DNA of 64,000 nucleotides from positions 45,001 to 109,000 of the forward strand of contig WBZZ01002895.1 of the NCBI GenBank assembly GCA_019918135.1, given 5' to 3'. The notes beneath the pieces were generated by a model. It was not told the DNA's origin. It was given only the letters and a program-made list of their open reading frames with translations, and did not search any database. This DNA is from Paulinella micropora. Lineage: Eukaryota > Cercozoa > Imbricatea > Euglyphida > Paulinellidae. Shown piece by piece: positions 1 through 9,902 of the stretch. Every line of letters begins with the position of its first letter. Position 1 is the stretch's first letter. The translations under genes were made by a program, and so were the position numbers.

Positions 1-241
1 ACCGCATGGTAGAAAAAACTTGTTTCGACGTGTTAATGCATGCCGCAGGGCAGTGTGGAGGGCATTTCCGTCGAAACTAATCAAGGTCTGTTCTGCTATG
101 ACTCCACTGCCGGATCGTTTTCTTAGCTATCATCCTTATCCTGCCTGCGTGCCCGTGTCGTTGCAAGCCTAATCGCGGACGCCTTCTGGAAAAAATTCAA
201 AATACACATGTAACTATGCATGCATGCATACAAACACTGAT

Positions 242-291
<50 letters not shown>

Positions 292-684
292 TTCTCCCTT
301 GGCGGGCAGGAGGACTGACTACATACAGGGGAGGCAAGTGGTGGTTGGTGATGCCTGCGGGATACCTAGGTAAGCAATTCTAACCTCGGAGAGAGAGAGA
401 GAGAGAGTGTGTGTGTGTGTGTTAGTGAGAGAGAGAGTGAGTGAGTGTGTGTTTGATCCAAACGAGGACCAATCACAAGGTCAGCGTTGACGAGGCAAAG
501 AAACGAGTGGAGAAAAGGCACAGAATGGCAACAGCGAGCACCAAAACCTTGCTAGCCTATCTTTTATTCTCTTTCTTTTTTAGTTTCAAGGTATCCAATC
601 TAAATTTCTTGTGTAGGGTCAAGTTTTTGGGGAGCTGCCATCTTGATCATGGTTCTTCCCTCCTCTTATTATCACTATTATCAC

Positions 685-724
<40 letters not shown>

Positions 725-726
725 TT
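1..726. other. Non-coding flank with microsatellites
   Basis: I see no gene here. A (CT)n run lies at about 243-290, and (GA)n followed by (GT)n lies at about 390-445. The open frames are low-complexity and have no recognisable domain. Confidence 0.7.
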
Positions 727-995
727 GGACACCGTGATAGCCCAGTGGTCAAGTTCTACCATTTGGGCCCTGTCGCCAGTTCGATTCCCGTCGGTGCCAC
801 CAGTATTTTCATTGAACATACAGGTCCGTCCGGACCAGTATTTTCATTGAACATACCGGTCCGTCTGGAAGTGTTGGAACTGCCCTTGCGGGGGTGTCAT
901 TAGAGCCTATCGTCAATTCTTCGTACTCCCCTCACGGGTGAGACGACGGAGGCGCATGTGCAGAAATGCATCAGCCATTGACAGAGAAGCACCAC

Positions 996-1052
<57 letters not shown>
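727..1052 (+). mobile_element. tRNA-derived SINE, copy 1
   Basis: The copy starts GGACACCGTGATAGCCCAG. The head carries a pol III A box (TAGCCCAGTGG) and a B box (GTTCGATTCCC), so it is tRNA-derived. A body of about 190 bp follows, containing a doubled segment that begins ACCAGTATTTTC, and the copy ends in a (TTA)n tail. The head folds only poorly as a tRNA, so it is a SINE promoter and not a working tRNA gene. Confidence 0.85.
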
Positions 1053-1283
1053 GGACACCGTGATAGCCCAGTGGTCAAGTTCTACCATCTGGGCCCTGTC
1101 GCCAGTTCGATTCCCGTCGGTGCCACCAGTATTTTCATTGAACATACCGGTCCGCCTGGAAGTGTTGGAACTGCCCGTGCGGGGGTGTCATTAGAGCCTA
1201 TCGTCAATTCTTCGTACTCCCCTCACGGGTGAGACGATGGAGGCGCATGTGCAGAAATGCATCAGCCATTGACAGAGAAGCAC

Positions 1284-1348
<65 letters not shown>
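1053..1348 (+). mobile_element. tRNA-derived SINE, copy 2
   Basis: It has the same head, A and B boxes and body as copy 1, but only one ACCAGTATTTTC segment. It begins directly in the (TTA)n tail of the preceding copy and ends in its own tail of about 60 bp. Confidence 0.85.
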
Positions 1349-1351
<3 letters not shown>

Positions 1352-1399
1352 GAGGCACATGTCCAGGATCTGGATCTGATGCTATAGTCTGAGGAAGCC

Positions 1400-1457
<58 letters not shown>
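1349..1457 (+). mobile_element. Retroposon 3' fragment sharing the SINE tail
   Basis: A unique part of about 50 bp starts ATGGAGGCACATGTCC and is followed by (ATT)n. It shares the ATGGAGGC-CATG block with the 3' end of the main SINE but differs after it. It is probably a 5'-truncated copy of another family that uses the same 3' end. Confidence 0.5.
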
Positions 1458-1695
1458 GTGGCACCGCGATAGCCCAGTGGTCAAGTTCAATACCATCTGG
1501 GATCTGTCACCAGTTCGATTCCCGTCGGTGCCAGTATTTTCAAACTATTTCTTTGAAAGTATTGGTCTGTCTGGAAGGCTTGGAGCTGCCCTGCGGGGGT
1601 GTCAGTAGAGCATCGGTCAAAATTTGTACTCCCCTCGCGGGTGAGACGATGGAGGCACATGTGCAGATTTGCATCCGCCATTGATAGAGAAGCAC

Positions 1696-1744
<49 letters not shown>

Positions 1745-1745
1745 T
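1458..1745 (+). mobile_element. tRNA-derived SINE, copy 3 (divergent)
   Basis: This is the most divergent copy. Its head reads GGCACCGCGATAGCCC, and its first seven bases pair perfectly with CGGTGCC near the head's 3' end. It may therefore be closest to the parental tRNA. The body has several substitutions, and the tail is (ATT)n. Confidence 0.8.
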
Positions 1746-2014
1746 GGACACCGTGATAGCCCAGTGGTCAAGTTCTACCATCTGGGCCCTGTCGCCAGTT
1801 CGATTCCCGTCGGTGCCACCAGTATTTTCATTGAACGTAACGATCCGTCTGGACCAGTATTTTCATTGAACATACCGGCCCGTCTGGAAGTGTTGGAACT
1901 GCCCTTGCGGGGGTGTCATTAGAGCTTATCGTCAATTCTTCGTACTCCCCTCACGGGTGAGACGATGGAGGCGCATGTGCAGAAATGCATCAGCCATTGA
2001 CAGAGAAGCACCAC

Positions 2015-2054
<40 letters not shown>

Positions 2055-2074
2055 GTTATTATTATTATTATTAT
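1746..2074 (+). mobile_element. tRNA-derived SINE, copy 4
   Basis: Complete copy with A box, B box, doubled ACCAGTATTTTC segment and a (TTA)n tail. It inserted into the tail of copy 3. Confidence 0.85.
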
Positions 2075-2367
2075 GGACACCGTGATAGCCCAGTGGTCAA
2101 GTTCTACCATCTGGGCCCTGTCGCCAGTTCGATTCCCGTCGGTGCCACCAGTATTTTCATTGAACATACCGGTCTATTTCTGGACCAGTATTTTCATTGA
2201 ACATACCGGCCCGTCTGGAAGTGTTGGAACTGCCCTTGCGGGGGTGTCATTAGAGCTTATCGTCAATTCTTCGTACTCCCCTCACGGGTGAGACGATGGA
2301 GGCGCATGTGCAGAAATGCATCAGCCATTGACAGAGAAGCACTATTATTATTATTATTATTATTATT
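2075..2367 (+). mobile_element. tRNA-derived SINE, copy 5
   Basis: Complete copy of the subtype in which the first ACCAGTATTTTC segment is followed by GGTCTATTTCTGG. The tail is (TTA)n. Confidence 0.85.
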
Positions 2368-2548
2368 GAACATACCGGTCTATTTCTGGACCAGTATTTT
2401 CATTGAACATACCGGCCCGTCTGGAAGTGTTGGAACTGCCCTTGCGGGGGTGTCATTAGAGCTTATCGTCAATTCTTCGTACTCCCCTCACGGGTGAGAC
2501 GATGGAGGCGCATGTGCAGAAATGCATCAGCCATTGACAGAGAAGCAC

Positions 2549-2579
<31 letters not shown>

Positions 2580-2580
2580 T
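2368..2580 (+). mobile_element. tRNA-derived SINE, copy 6 (5'-truncated)
   Basis: It lacks the tRNA head and starts at GAACATACCGGTCTATTTC, directly after the tail of copy 5. This is the truncation expected from incomplete reverse transcription. The body and (TTA)n tail match copy 5. Confidence 0.8.
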
Positions 2581-2873
2581 GGACACCGTGATAGCCCAGT
2601 GGTCAAGTTCTACCATCTGGGCCCTGTCGCCAGTTCGATTCCCGTCGGTGCCACCAGTATTTTCATTGAACATACCGGTCTATTTCTGGACCAGTATTTT
2701 CATTGAACATACCGGCCCGTCTGGAAGTGTTGGAACTGCCCTTGCGGGGGTGTCATTAGAGCTTATCGTCAATTCTTCGTACTCCCCTCACGGGTGAGAC
2801 GATGGAGGCGCATGTGCAGAAATGCATCAGCCATTGACAGAGAAGCACTATTATTATTATTATTATTATTATT
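2581..2873 (+). mobile_element. tRNA-derived SINE, copy 7
   Basis: Complete copy of the GGTCTATTTCTGG subtype, nearly identical to copy 5, with a short (TTA)n tail. Confidence 0.85.
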
Positions 2874-3006
2874 ACCGCCAGTCGAGTCTTTGGAGCGGAG
2901 CCGCGTCACCGAACGGCCCCGTGCTACCAATGGAGGCACATGTCCGACAGGATCAAAGGCCAATTGACTGATAAGTCTATTATTATTATTATTCTTCTTC
3001 TTCTTC

Positions 3007-3044
<38 letters not shown>

Positions 3045-3060
3045 TATTATTATTATTGTT
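2874..3060 (+). mobile_element. Retroposon 3' fragment, second family
   Basis: A unique segment starting ACCGCCAGTCGAGTC leads into ATGGAGGCACATGTCCGACAG and ends in mixed (ATT)n and (CTT)n. It shares the ATGGAGGC-CATGTCC block with 1349-1457 and the main SINE, so it is another user of the same 3' end. Confidence 0.5.
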
Positions 3061-3705
3061 ATGGAGGGGTGCACAGTATGGCACCCCACGGGAAGAGGAG
3101 GTGGTTGGGCCTCTTCCCACTGGTTTCGAGGCTATGTCGTTGTGTTGGCTCCGAGGCTATGTTGTTGTGTTGGTTCCGAGGCTATGTTGTTGTGTTGGTT
3201 CCGAGGCTCTGTTGTTGTGTGGGTTCCGAGGCTATGTCGATGTGGGTTCCGAGGCTATGTTGTTGCGTTGGTTCCGAGGCCATGTCGTTGTGTTGCTTTT
3301 TATAAGACATACACCACGTGGGATCAAAGGGGTATTTACATTCCGCGATCTAGGGGTGGTGACGGGTTTCGAGGCGTCCCAGACACTTACCACAAAACGT
3401 CCTCATGCGCTGGCAGACCGCATGAAATGTCTGCTACCCCTGTGAGTACCTCCATGCGGGACCTACCCAGTCTCGTGGAGCTCTCACGCGGGGAAGATCA
3501 ACCATTTGTAGTTGATTTCCTGCAAGGTACCCGACACTGTGCGGGTAGTAGGGACTTCCTTTTGGGGCCTTCTATGCAGGATGGTTAGAGTCACTCTTCC
3601 CTCCCCAACATACTCACTGTAGTCCCTGTTGGGTCGAGGGATGGAGGCGCATGGCCCTCGGGCTCAGCCATGACAGATCAATATATATATTATTATTATT
3701 ATCTT
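3061..3705 (+). mobile_element. Longer retroposon with internal minisatellite
   Basis: This insert of about 645 bp lies between SINE tails. At about 3123-3299 it has seven imperfect copies of a 24-27 bp unit (core GGTTCCGAGGCTATGTTG). Its 3' end reads GATGGAGGCGCATGG, then CAGCCATGACAGATCA and (ATT)n, which parallels the SINE 3' end. I recognise no protein; the Cys/Val-rich frames come from the minisatellite. Confidence 0.55.
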
Positions 3706-4006
3706 GGACATCGTGATAGCCCAGTGGTCAAGTTCTACCATCTGGGCCCTGTCGCCAGTTCGATTCCCGTCGGTGCCACCAGTATTTTCATTGAACATAC
3801 CGGTCCGTCTGGACCAGTATTTTCATTGAACATACCGGTCCGTCTGGAAGTGTTGGAACTGCCCTTGCGGGGGTGTCATTAGAGCCTATCGTCAATTCTT
3901 CGTACTCCCCTCACGGGTGAGACGATGGAGGCGCATGTGCAGAAATGCATCAGCCATTGACAGAGAAGCACTATTATTATTATTATCATTATTATTATTA
4001 TTATTT
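3706..4006 (+). mobile_element. tRNA-derived SINE, copy 8
   Basis: Complete copy (head GGACATCGTGATAGCCC) with doubled ACCAGTATTTTC segment and (ATT)n tail. It inserted into the tail of the preceding retroposon. Confidence 0.85.
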
Positions 4007-4272
4007 GGACACCGTGATAGCCCAGTGGTCAAGTTCTACCATCTGGGCCCTGTCGCCAGTTCGATTCCCGTCGGTGCCACCAGTATTTTCATTGAACATA
4101 CCGCTCCGTCTGGACCAGTATTTTCATTGAACATACCGGCCCGTCTGGAAGTGTCGGAACTGCCCTTGCGGGGGTGTCATTAGAGCTTATCGTCAATTCT
4201 TCGTACTCCCCTCACGGGTGAGACGATGGAGGCGCATGTGCAGAAATGCATCAGCCATTGACAGAGAAGCAC

Positions 4273-4312
<40 letters not shown>
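4007..4312 (+). mobile_element. tRNA-derived SINE, copy 9
   Basis: Complete copy with A and B boxes, doubled ACCAGTATTTTC segment and (TTA)n tail. Confidence 0.85.
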
Positions 4313-4313
<1 letters not shown>

Positions 4314-4578
4314 GACACCGTGATAGCCCAGTGGTCAAGTTCTACCATCTGGGCCCTGTCGCCAGTTCGATTCCCGTCGGTGCCACCAGTATTTTCATTG
4401 AACATACAGGTCCGTCCGGACCAGTATTTTCATTGAACATACCGGTCCGTCTGGAAGTGTTGGAACTGCCCTTGCGGGGGTGTCATTAGAGCCTATCGTC
4501 AATTCTTCGTAGTCCCCTCACGGGTGAGACGATGGAGGCGCATGTGCAGAAATGCATCAGCCATTGACAGAGAAGCAC

Positions 4579-4635
<57 letters not shown>
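4313..4635 (+). mobile_element. tRNA-derived SINE, copy 10
   Basis: Complete copy, close to copy 1 (both carry CAGGTCCGTCCGG), with a (TTA)n tail. Confidence 0.85.
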
Positions 4636-4955
4636 GGACACCGTGATAGCCCAGTGGTCAAGTTCTACCATCTGGGCCCTGTCGCCAGTTCGATTCCCGT
4701 CGGTGCCACCAGTATTTTCATTGAACATACCGGTCTATTTCTGGACCAGTATTTTCATTGAACATACCGGCCCGTCTGGAAGTGTTGGAACTGCCCTTGC
4801 GGGGGTGTCATTAGAGCTTATCGTCAATTCTTCGTACTCCCCTCACGGGTGAGACGATGGAGGCGCATGTGCAGAAATGCATCAGCCATTGACAGAGAAG
4901 CACTATTATCATTATTATTGTTATTGTTATTATTATTATTATTATTATTTTTTTT
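4636..4955 (+). mobile_element. tRNA-derived SINE, copy 11
   Basis: Last copy of the array, of the GGTCTATTTCTGG subtype. Its tail is interrupted (ATT with ATC and GTT variants) and ends in poly-T. Confidence 0.85.
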
Positions 4956-6419
4956 TTTCTTAGCCTTCTTTTCTTTTGTTGCTTACTCGTCCCTGCCTGT
5001 GCCTGATGGATAGGCAGTAGCAAGCAGCACGACCGCGCTCATAATTGCCATCATTCTAGGTACAGCTCTCTTTCTGTCAAATTACCAAAATTGCATCGTT
5101 TTGTCACAATATTTGTCTTTGTAAACGCAAACAAAAGAAAGTGTAAAGTGCATAATCATGAAGTCAGTGAATAGAAACCCCTGTCCAATTGCCACTCTCA
5201 TTATCGCAATTCTTCTAGTCCCTTCTCTCTTCATGTCGTTAAAGGTCTGGCACTTCTCATTGTGATGATTGTGTACGCTGCCAACTGCACGGGTCACCCC
5301 CCCCCCCCCTCCTGAACCGATCGCCTTTGCTGTCAGGCTGCGCACATCCAACTGATTGCCTGCGCCTCTTTCACATGGGCGTTTTCTTGTGCGCTGTATG
5401 CAGTGCGCCTGGTTTGTTTGTTGTTCATCGCCATCCTTGTTGGGTCTGCACACGCACCTCCTCCGCCTCCTCCGCTACCAGCTGTTGCCCCTACCATGCA
5501 CATACCAGCACCGCGGGCCGAGCCTCTAAAGAATCCTTATACTGTTTTTGACATCGCACAGAAATATAAATAAAGGAAGGCGGGAAAGAAAATTAGAGAA
5601 AGGCAACTGTGCTGATCGATCGCCTGTCATGCGCTGTCTGCTGTTTTCTGCAGGGCTCTCTGCGTAGACTTTTTGGCGTTGGAGGTCTCTTCTTTGCTCT
5701 GCTTTTGAGATTTACTATGGCCATGCATCCAACATAGAGTAAATAAAGAGACAACAATTCACAGGAGAAAGTGTGCGATGAAACAGATAAGGACTTTAGG
5801 TATAGATATAGACATGTCTTCATAAGCTGCTGCACAGCGACGTGTTGAAGCTTATCCTATTACATTTTCAATACCAATTTGCACTGCCTTCGAAGTTCCT
5901 GTCTTTCCCTTTATGTCCCTCCCTACCTCAAACGCTACATGCTAACTTCATATGGTGTACCCGCGTTCTACTTTACGTGTAACGCAAGCAAGCTGGTATA
6001 CTGCTGAGTCCAGTTCATGCCTACATGTGTGTCAGTTGCCGCTCGTCAATCCCTGTCATTCGTTACATTTGTAATTCTGCATGCAGGACGCCGAATGGAA
6101 GCTGACTCCTATTCTCCTGGTGTTCCTCGGTCGGCCAAACTCATCGCTTGACTTATGTGTGTCGTGGTGGTGTGGGTCTTGCAAGGCAACTCCAAGTGAA
6201 ATGTCTCTGAATCTGAATCGCATTTGTGTCAGGCACGCTAAACGGCTCCTATGCTGTGAGGGATATATGGGATGACACTATCTCGCGCACAGAGGTAACT
6301 TTCGGAAAGATGAGGAAAGGCCCTTTTTTTGTTTCTATGCGTGGTCCCTTTTCTGATCTGGGCTTTTATGTTGAGAGTACACAGTTTCAAGTTGATAGTT
6401 CCTTCATTTTGCTGTCGTT

Positions 6420-6457
<38 letters not shown>

Positions 6458-8130
6458 ATTGTTGTTATTGTTGTCTGTTTTTTTTTTGTTTTTTTTTTCG
6501 TTTTGTTTTGTTTTGTTTTGTTTTGTTTTGTTTTGTTTTGTTTTGGGGGGGGGGGGGTCTGTACAATAGTTCTACATGAAAATGATGGATATAAATTGCA
6601 CCTGAATGCTTGTGATACATCACCTTTTTACGTATGCATTATGATTTGTAGAGTATGAGTCATGCTAGCTAATCGTTTCTGTTTGTTTGTTTAGCCCGCC
6701 AGTGACGCGTATAAATTCGCCCAGAAGACACACACGTCTGCACGATGTCAGTTCACTCTGCCTTCCGATAACTTATCCCATCTTCCTGCATCCCTGCGTT
6801 GGTTTCATCTGCACCGCAGACAAACTCTAGATCTGGCAAACGCTTTGCATGATGTGTGCAGGCTGCGGCGTTATCTGGGGAGCGATCTCTCTATGTTTTT
6901 TGGGAGGCAGCATCTACATCAGCTTGGTGCTGCTGACCGGACAAGACCTCCCAGACGGCTGAGGGACGCAGTCGTATTCTTTTTTCTTCTTTTTTTGTAT
7001 GATTGTGAAAATATTGTAAAATAATTGTCACAGTCTTATCTGCCTCACCGGAGGCCATGGTTATTCATGATGAACTTGTTCATCAGTTCTCATTATTGAT
7101 AATTGTAGTACAGTAAGTAATGTTCCTTATGCTTCACCATCAGCCGTTTGCCACAGATACACACGTTATTTACAGCTATTACCATAATACCTCCACTTTT
7201 GCACTGTTGATAATTTATCCTTAGTTTTTGATCGAATATGCAATCATCTGATTTGAAATTCAAGTTAGACTGCAATGGTCTGATTTAAAATTCAAGTTAG
7301 ACAGAGAGACAGAGAGAGAGAGGAGGAGGAGGAGGAGGGGGGGGGTGGGGGGGGTGGTAAATATGTGACAGTGTGTGTTTTTACGTTTTGAATCAGCATC
7401 CGCGGCCGGCGATGGTCATTACTAGCAATCAGTGAGTGCTATAGTAAATGAATCTAAAAAGCTAACCGCTGGCGAACTTTGATTTGTTTTCGTTCAACTT
7501 GAAGTTATTGATTCTAAGAGTAAATATTAATAGTTTACCGGTATTACTGATACGTAGTAATAATATTGATAGATTACCTGCCGTACTGAATTCAACTACT
7601 GACATTCGTTGGACGGGCACAGCCAAAAATTAGTCAGTATGATTTTGCCCTTAGTAGTTGTAGTCAATATTAATAGAACTGTAGTATTGTAACTCTGCCT
7701 ATTACCGGAATGAATACCGTACCGGACAGAATTATTAATATTGTGCTAAACATATTTCAAGTTTATACTCAAGTTTAACTTCTACTATGATTTTTAGTTC
7801 CGTTACTTCATTTTGTAGGCACAGATAGGTAAATATGTGCTACTTTAACATATCCATGTGTCAGTTCAGACACGATATTGTAATGTGAGATTAACCGTTG
7901 GTAGGACAATTACGTTTTACTTTTAGTGATTACTTTGTGACTGGTAAATAATTTATCAGTATAGTTCTAGTCAATTATTGTAACGGACGTAACGGTCCAT
8001 ATTGGAATTCAGAATAGGACAATAACCATTGTGTAATAATTACAGTCGTGAGGACTTTATTTCAGTTTCATGTAGTATTACCTTTGAGTTTGTCAGTTCT
8101 GCTATATACATGCGGATTCAAAGTGTTGAT
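4956..8130. other. Gene-poor stretch with simple repeats
   Basis: I find no supported gene. The DNA is AT-rich with a C12 tract near 5300, (GTT)n at about 6418-6476, (TTTTG)n at about 6500-6544 ending in a G13 run, and a GAGA/GGAGGA-rich purine tract at 7299-7358. The part just before 8131 could be the remains of a long terminal repeat, but no second copy is present to test that. Confidence 0.55.
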
Positions 8131-8145
8131 TGGTATCGTGGCTTC
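8131..8145 (+). promoter_or_regulatory. Possible primer-binding site
   Basis: TGGTATCGTGGCTTC begins with the TGG expected opposite a tRNA 3' CCA end and lies 90 bp upstream of the Gag-like frames. This is where a retroelement primer-binding site would be. The preceding bases do not end in the usual CA and no 3' LTR is present, so this is weak. Confidence 0.25.
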
Positions 8146-8220
8146 TAACGGAGTCTCTCAGCAAACCGGCGTCTAAGGTATTAGGTCCGTGAGTGACCGG
8201 GTATTACCTAATCAACGGTT

Positions 8221-9902
8221 ATGAGCCGCTGGGGAAACGAATTTCGGCACCATGCGATCAGCATGAGACAATTGATGTCTCACATTCCGGTGTTTAGCGG
8301 AAATAAAAAGGATTTACAGAGTTGCTATTACCAAATAGAGGAGTATGCCTACGGGATTAGCACAACACTAGGGGATATGTTTCATGATGCTTTCAAAGAT
8401 CATAAAGCGGCAAGAACAAAGTATGTCATGATAGAGACAGGATGAGAAAAGCAGAAGAAATGGAAGAACCGAGAGAACCACACAAGGTGGCCTCGGACAC
8501 ACCGGAAGGATCAGAAGACGAAGAAGATGAAACAGAGACACAACAAACACGACAACAGAGACAGAAAAGTAGCCAAACACCACAAGACTTGAAGACACAG
8601 CAAGAGAAACCTGCTAACTGGAAAGACCTCTCAAAGGAAGAGAAGAAAGCTTGGGAGGATAGGGCGAACAGAAAGAAGAAAAGACAGATGACAAGAACCA
8701 ACAAGGATGTGTATTTGCTGAGGAAGAAAAGATACAGAGAAGAAATGCAGTACCTGCATCGCTGCAGGATGTTCCAACTTCTCGTAACAACAGCATTCTC
8801 GGAATCCAAGGTGGTTCAATTTCTGCGCAGTAAAATTGTTAATTGCCCGTTTGAGAAAGTCTGCATTGTCAAAGCGAAATACGGTAATCTAAGTGGTGCG
8901 GCGAGATACATAGAGGAGAAAGCATTTAAAGAAATGAGACCGAGACCGACAGAGGATATGGACGAGTATCTAACACAACATCTACTGCAGAAGAACTGCC
9001 TAGAAGCCCTGAGAGGAAAGCCCTCTGAGCCAGAAGAAGCAGTAAATGGGTTGTTAGAGAAGCTAGCAGAACATGAGGCCTATGGGCCCGCTTACCTCAA
9101 CGATCATTATAGATTAGCAGCAGCGAGCAGGCCAACACATGATGGTATGGTAGAGTCGGCAAGAGAAATTTACGTGTTGTGGGAAGCGAAGCAGAAGAGA
9201 CTGAGAAAGGAACGTAGGAGAGAGAAAGAGAGGAAGAGAGAGGGTAAGGGAGCGAATCTACTGTTTGGAGAGAGAGAGGGAGGAGAGAAGGGAGAAAAGA
9301 GAGAGAAGAACAAGAAATGGGCTAAGAACGGGAAGGGCAAGGGCAACAAGAATGGTAGTGATAGTTCAGAGCAGGAAGGGTGGCTGACAGCGACATGCTA
9401 TAACTGCTACCAGACTGGACACACAAAGCGTTTTTGCCCCAAACAGAAGTCAAGCCCCAAACGAACTAGTCCAAAGTCAGCTCACTCTAACTCCACAAAA
9501 GGAAAGCAAAGAGACAAGAGTGGCAAGTTTAAAAAGAAAGGAGCCAAAGTAGTCACTCTTATGAGGGGAGAAGTAAGAGAGGAGGGTAAGGAGGAAGAAG
9601 GAGACAAATATGAAGGGGAAGACAGCTCAGAAGAAGAGTATGGGCTAATCATGATGGAGGGTGCAGAAGAAGCAATGGAGGGAAGCATAGAAAGTGGGGA
9701 AAGCATTATTGCTCGTGAAGCAGAGCAAGAGGGCGAGGAGGATAGTGAGCCTCCAAAGGAGCAAAGTGACAACAAACCCTTAGATCAACCCGCAAGAGCC
9801 CGTGGGGAGGGGGGGGGGGGGGGGGGAGCTGTCGAGTGCTCCATTGGCTCGAAACACACTCCGAGACAGACCCCACAACCCTCCACCTCGCACTTTCACT
9901 AG
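8221..9902 (+). pseudogene. gag: Gag-like protein with CCHC zinc knuckle (retroelement remnant)
   Basis: The start region has the look of a Gag N-terminus (IPVFSGNKKDLQSCYYQIEE). A long charged segment follows, then helical sequence, then a Lys/Arg/Glu-rich stretch and one zinc knuckle, CYNCYQTGHTKRFC (C-x2-C-x4-H-x4-C), at about 9396-9437. Knuckles of this type bind RNA in LTR-retrotransposon and retrovirus Gag proteins. The tail is acidic. No protease, integrase or reverse transcriptase follows. The coding is not fully continuous (about one break), so I treat it as an old LTR-type element remnant. A cellular knuckle protein is the alternative. Confidence 0.55.

Noticed and set aside
727-4700. 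Array of tRNA genes
   Set aside because: A and B boxes are present, but the predicted acceptor and T stems pair poorly in nearly all copies and each is fused to a 190 bp body and TTA tail, so these are SINEs.
727-4955. CRISPR-like regular repeats
   Set aside because: Units are about 300 bp with SINE structure; there are no short repeats with unique spacers and the DNA is eukaryotic.
640-4960. Open frames with poly-Asn, poly-Ile, poly-Tyr or poly-Leu runs
   Set aside because: They are translations of (TTA)n SINE tails plus flanking SINE body and repeat from copy to copy in all frames.
5082-5453. 123-codon minus-strand frame
   Set aside because: No domain, no codon style matching neighbouring genes, and it spans a C12 tract.
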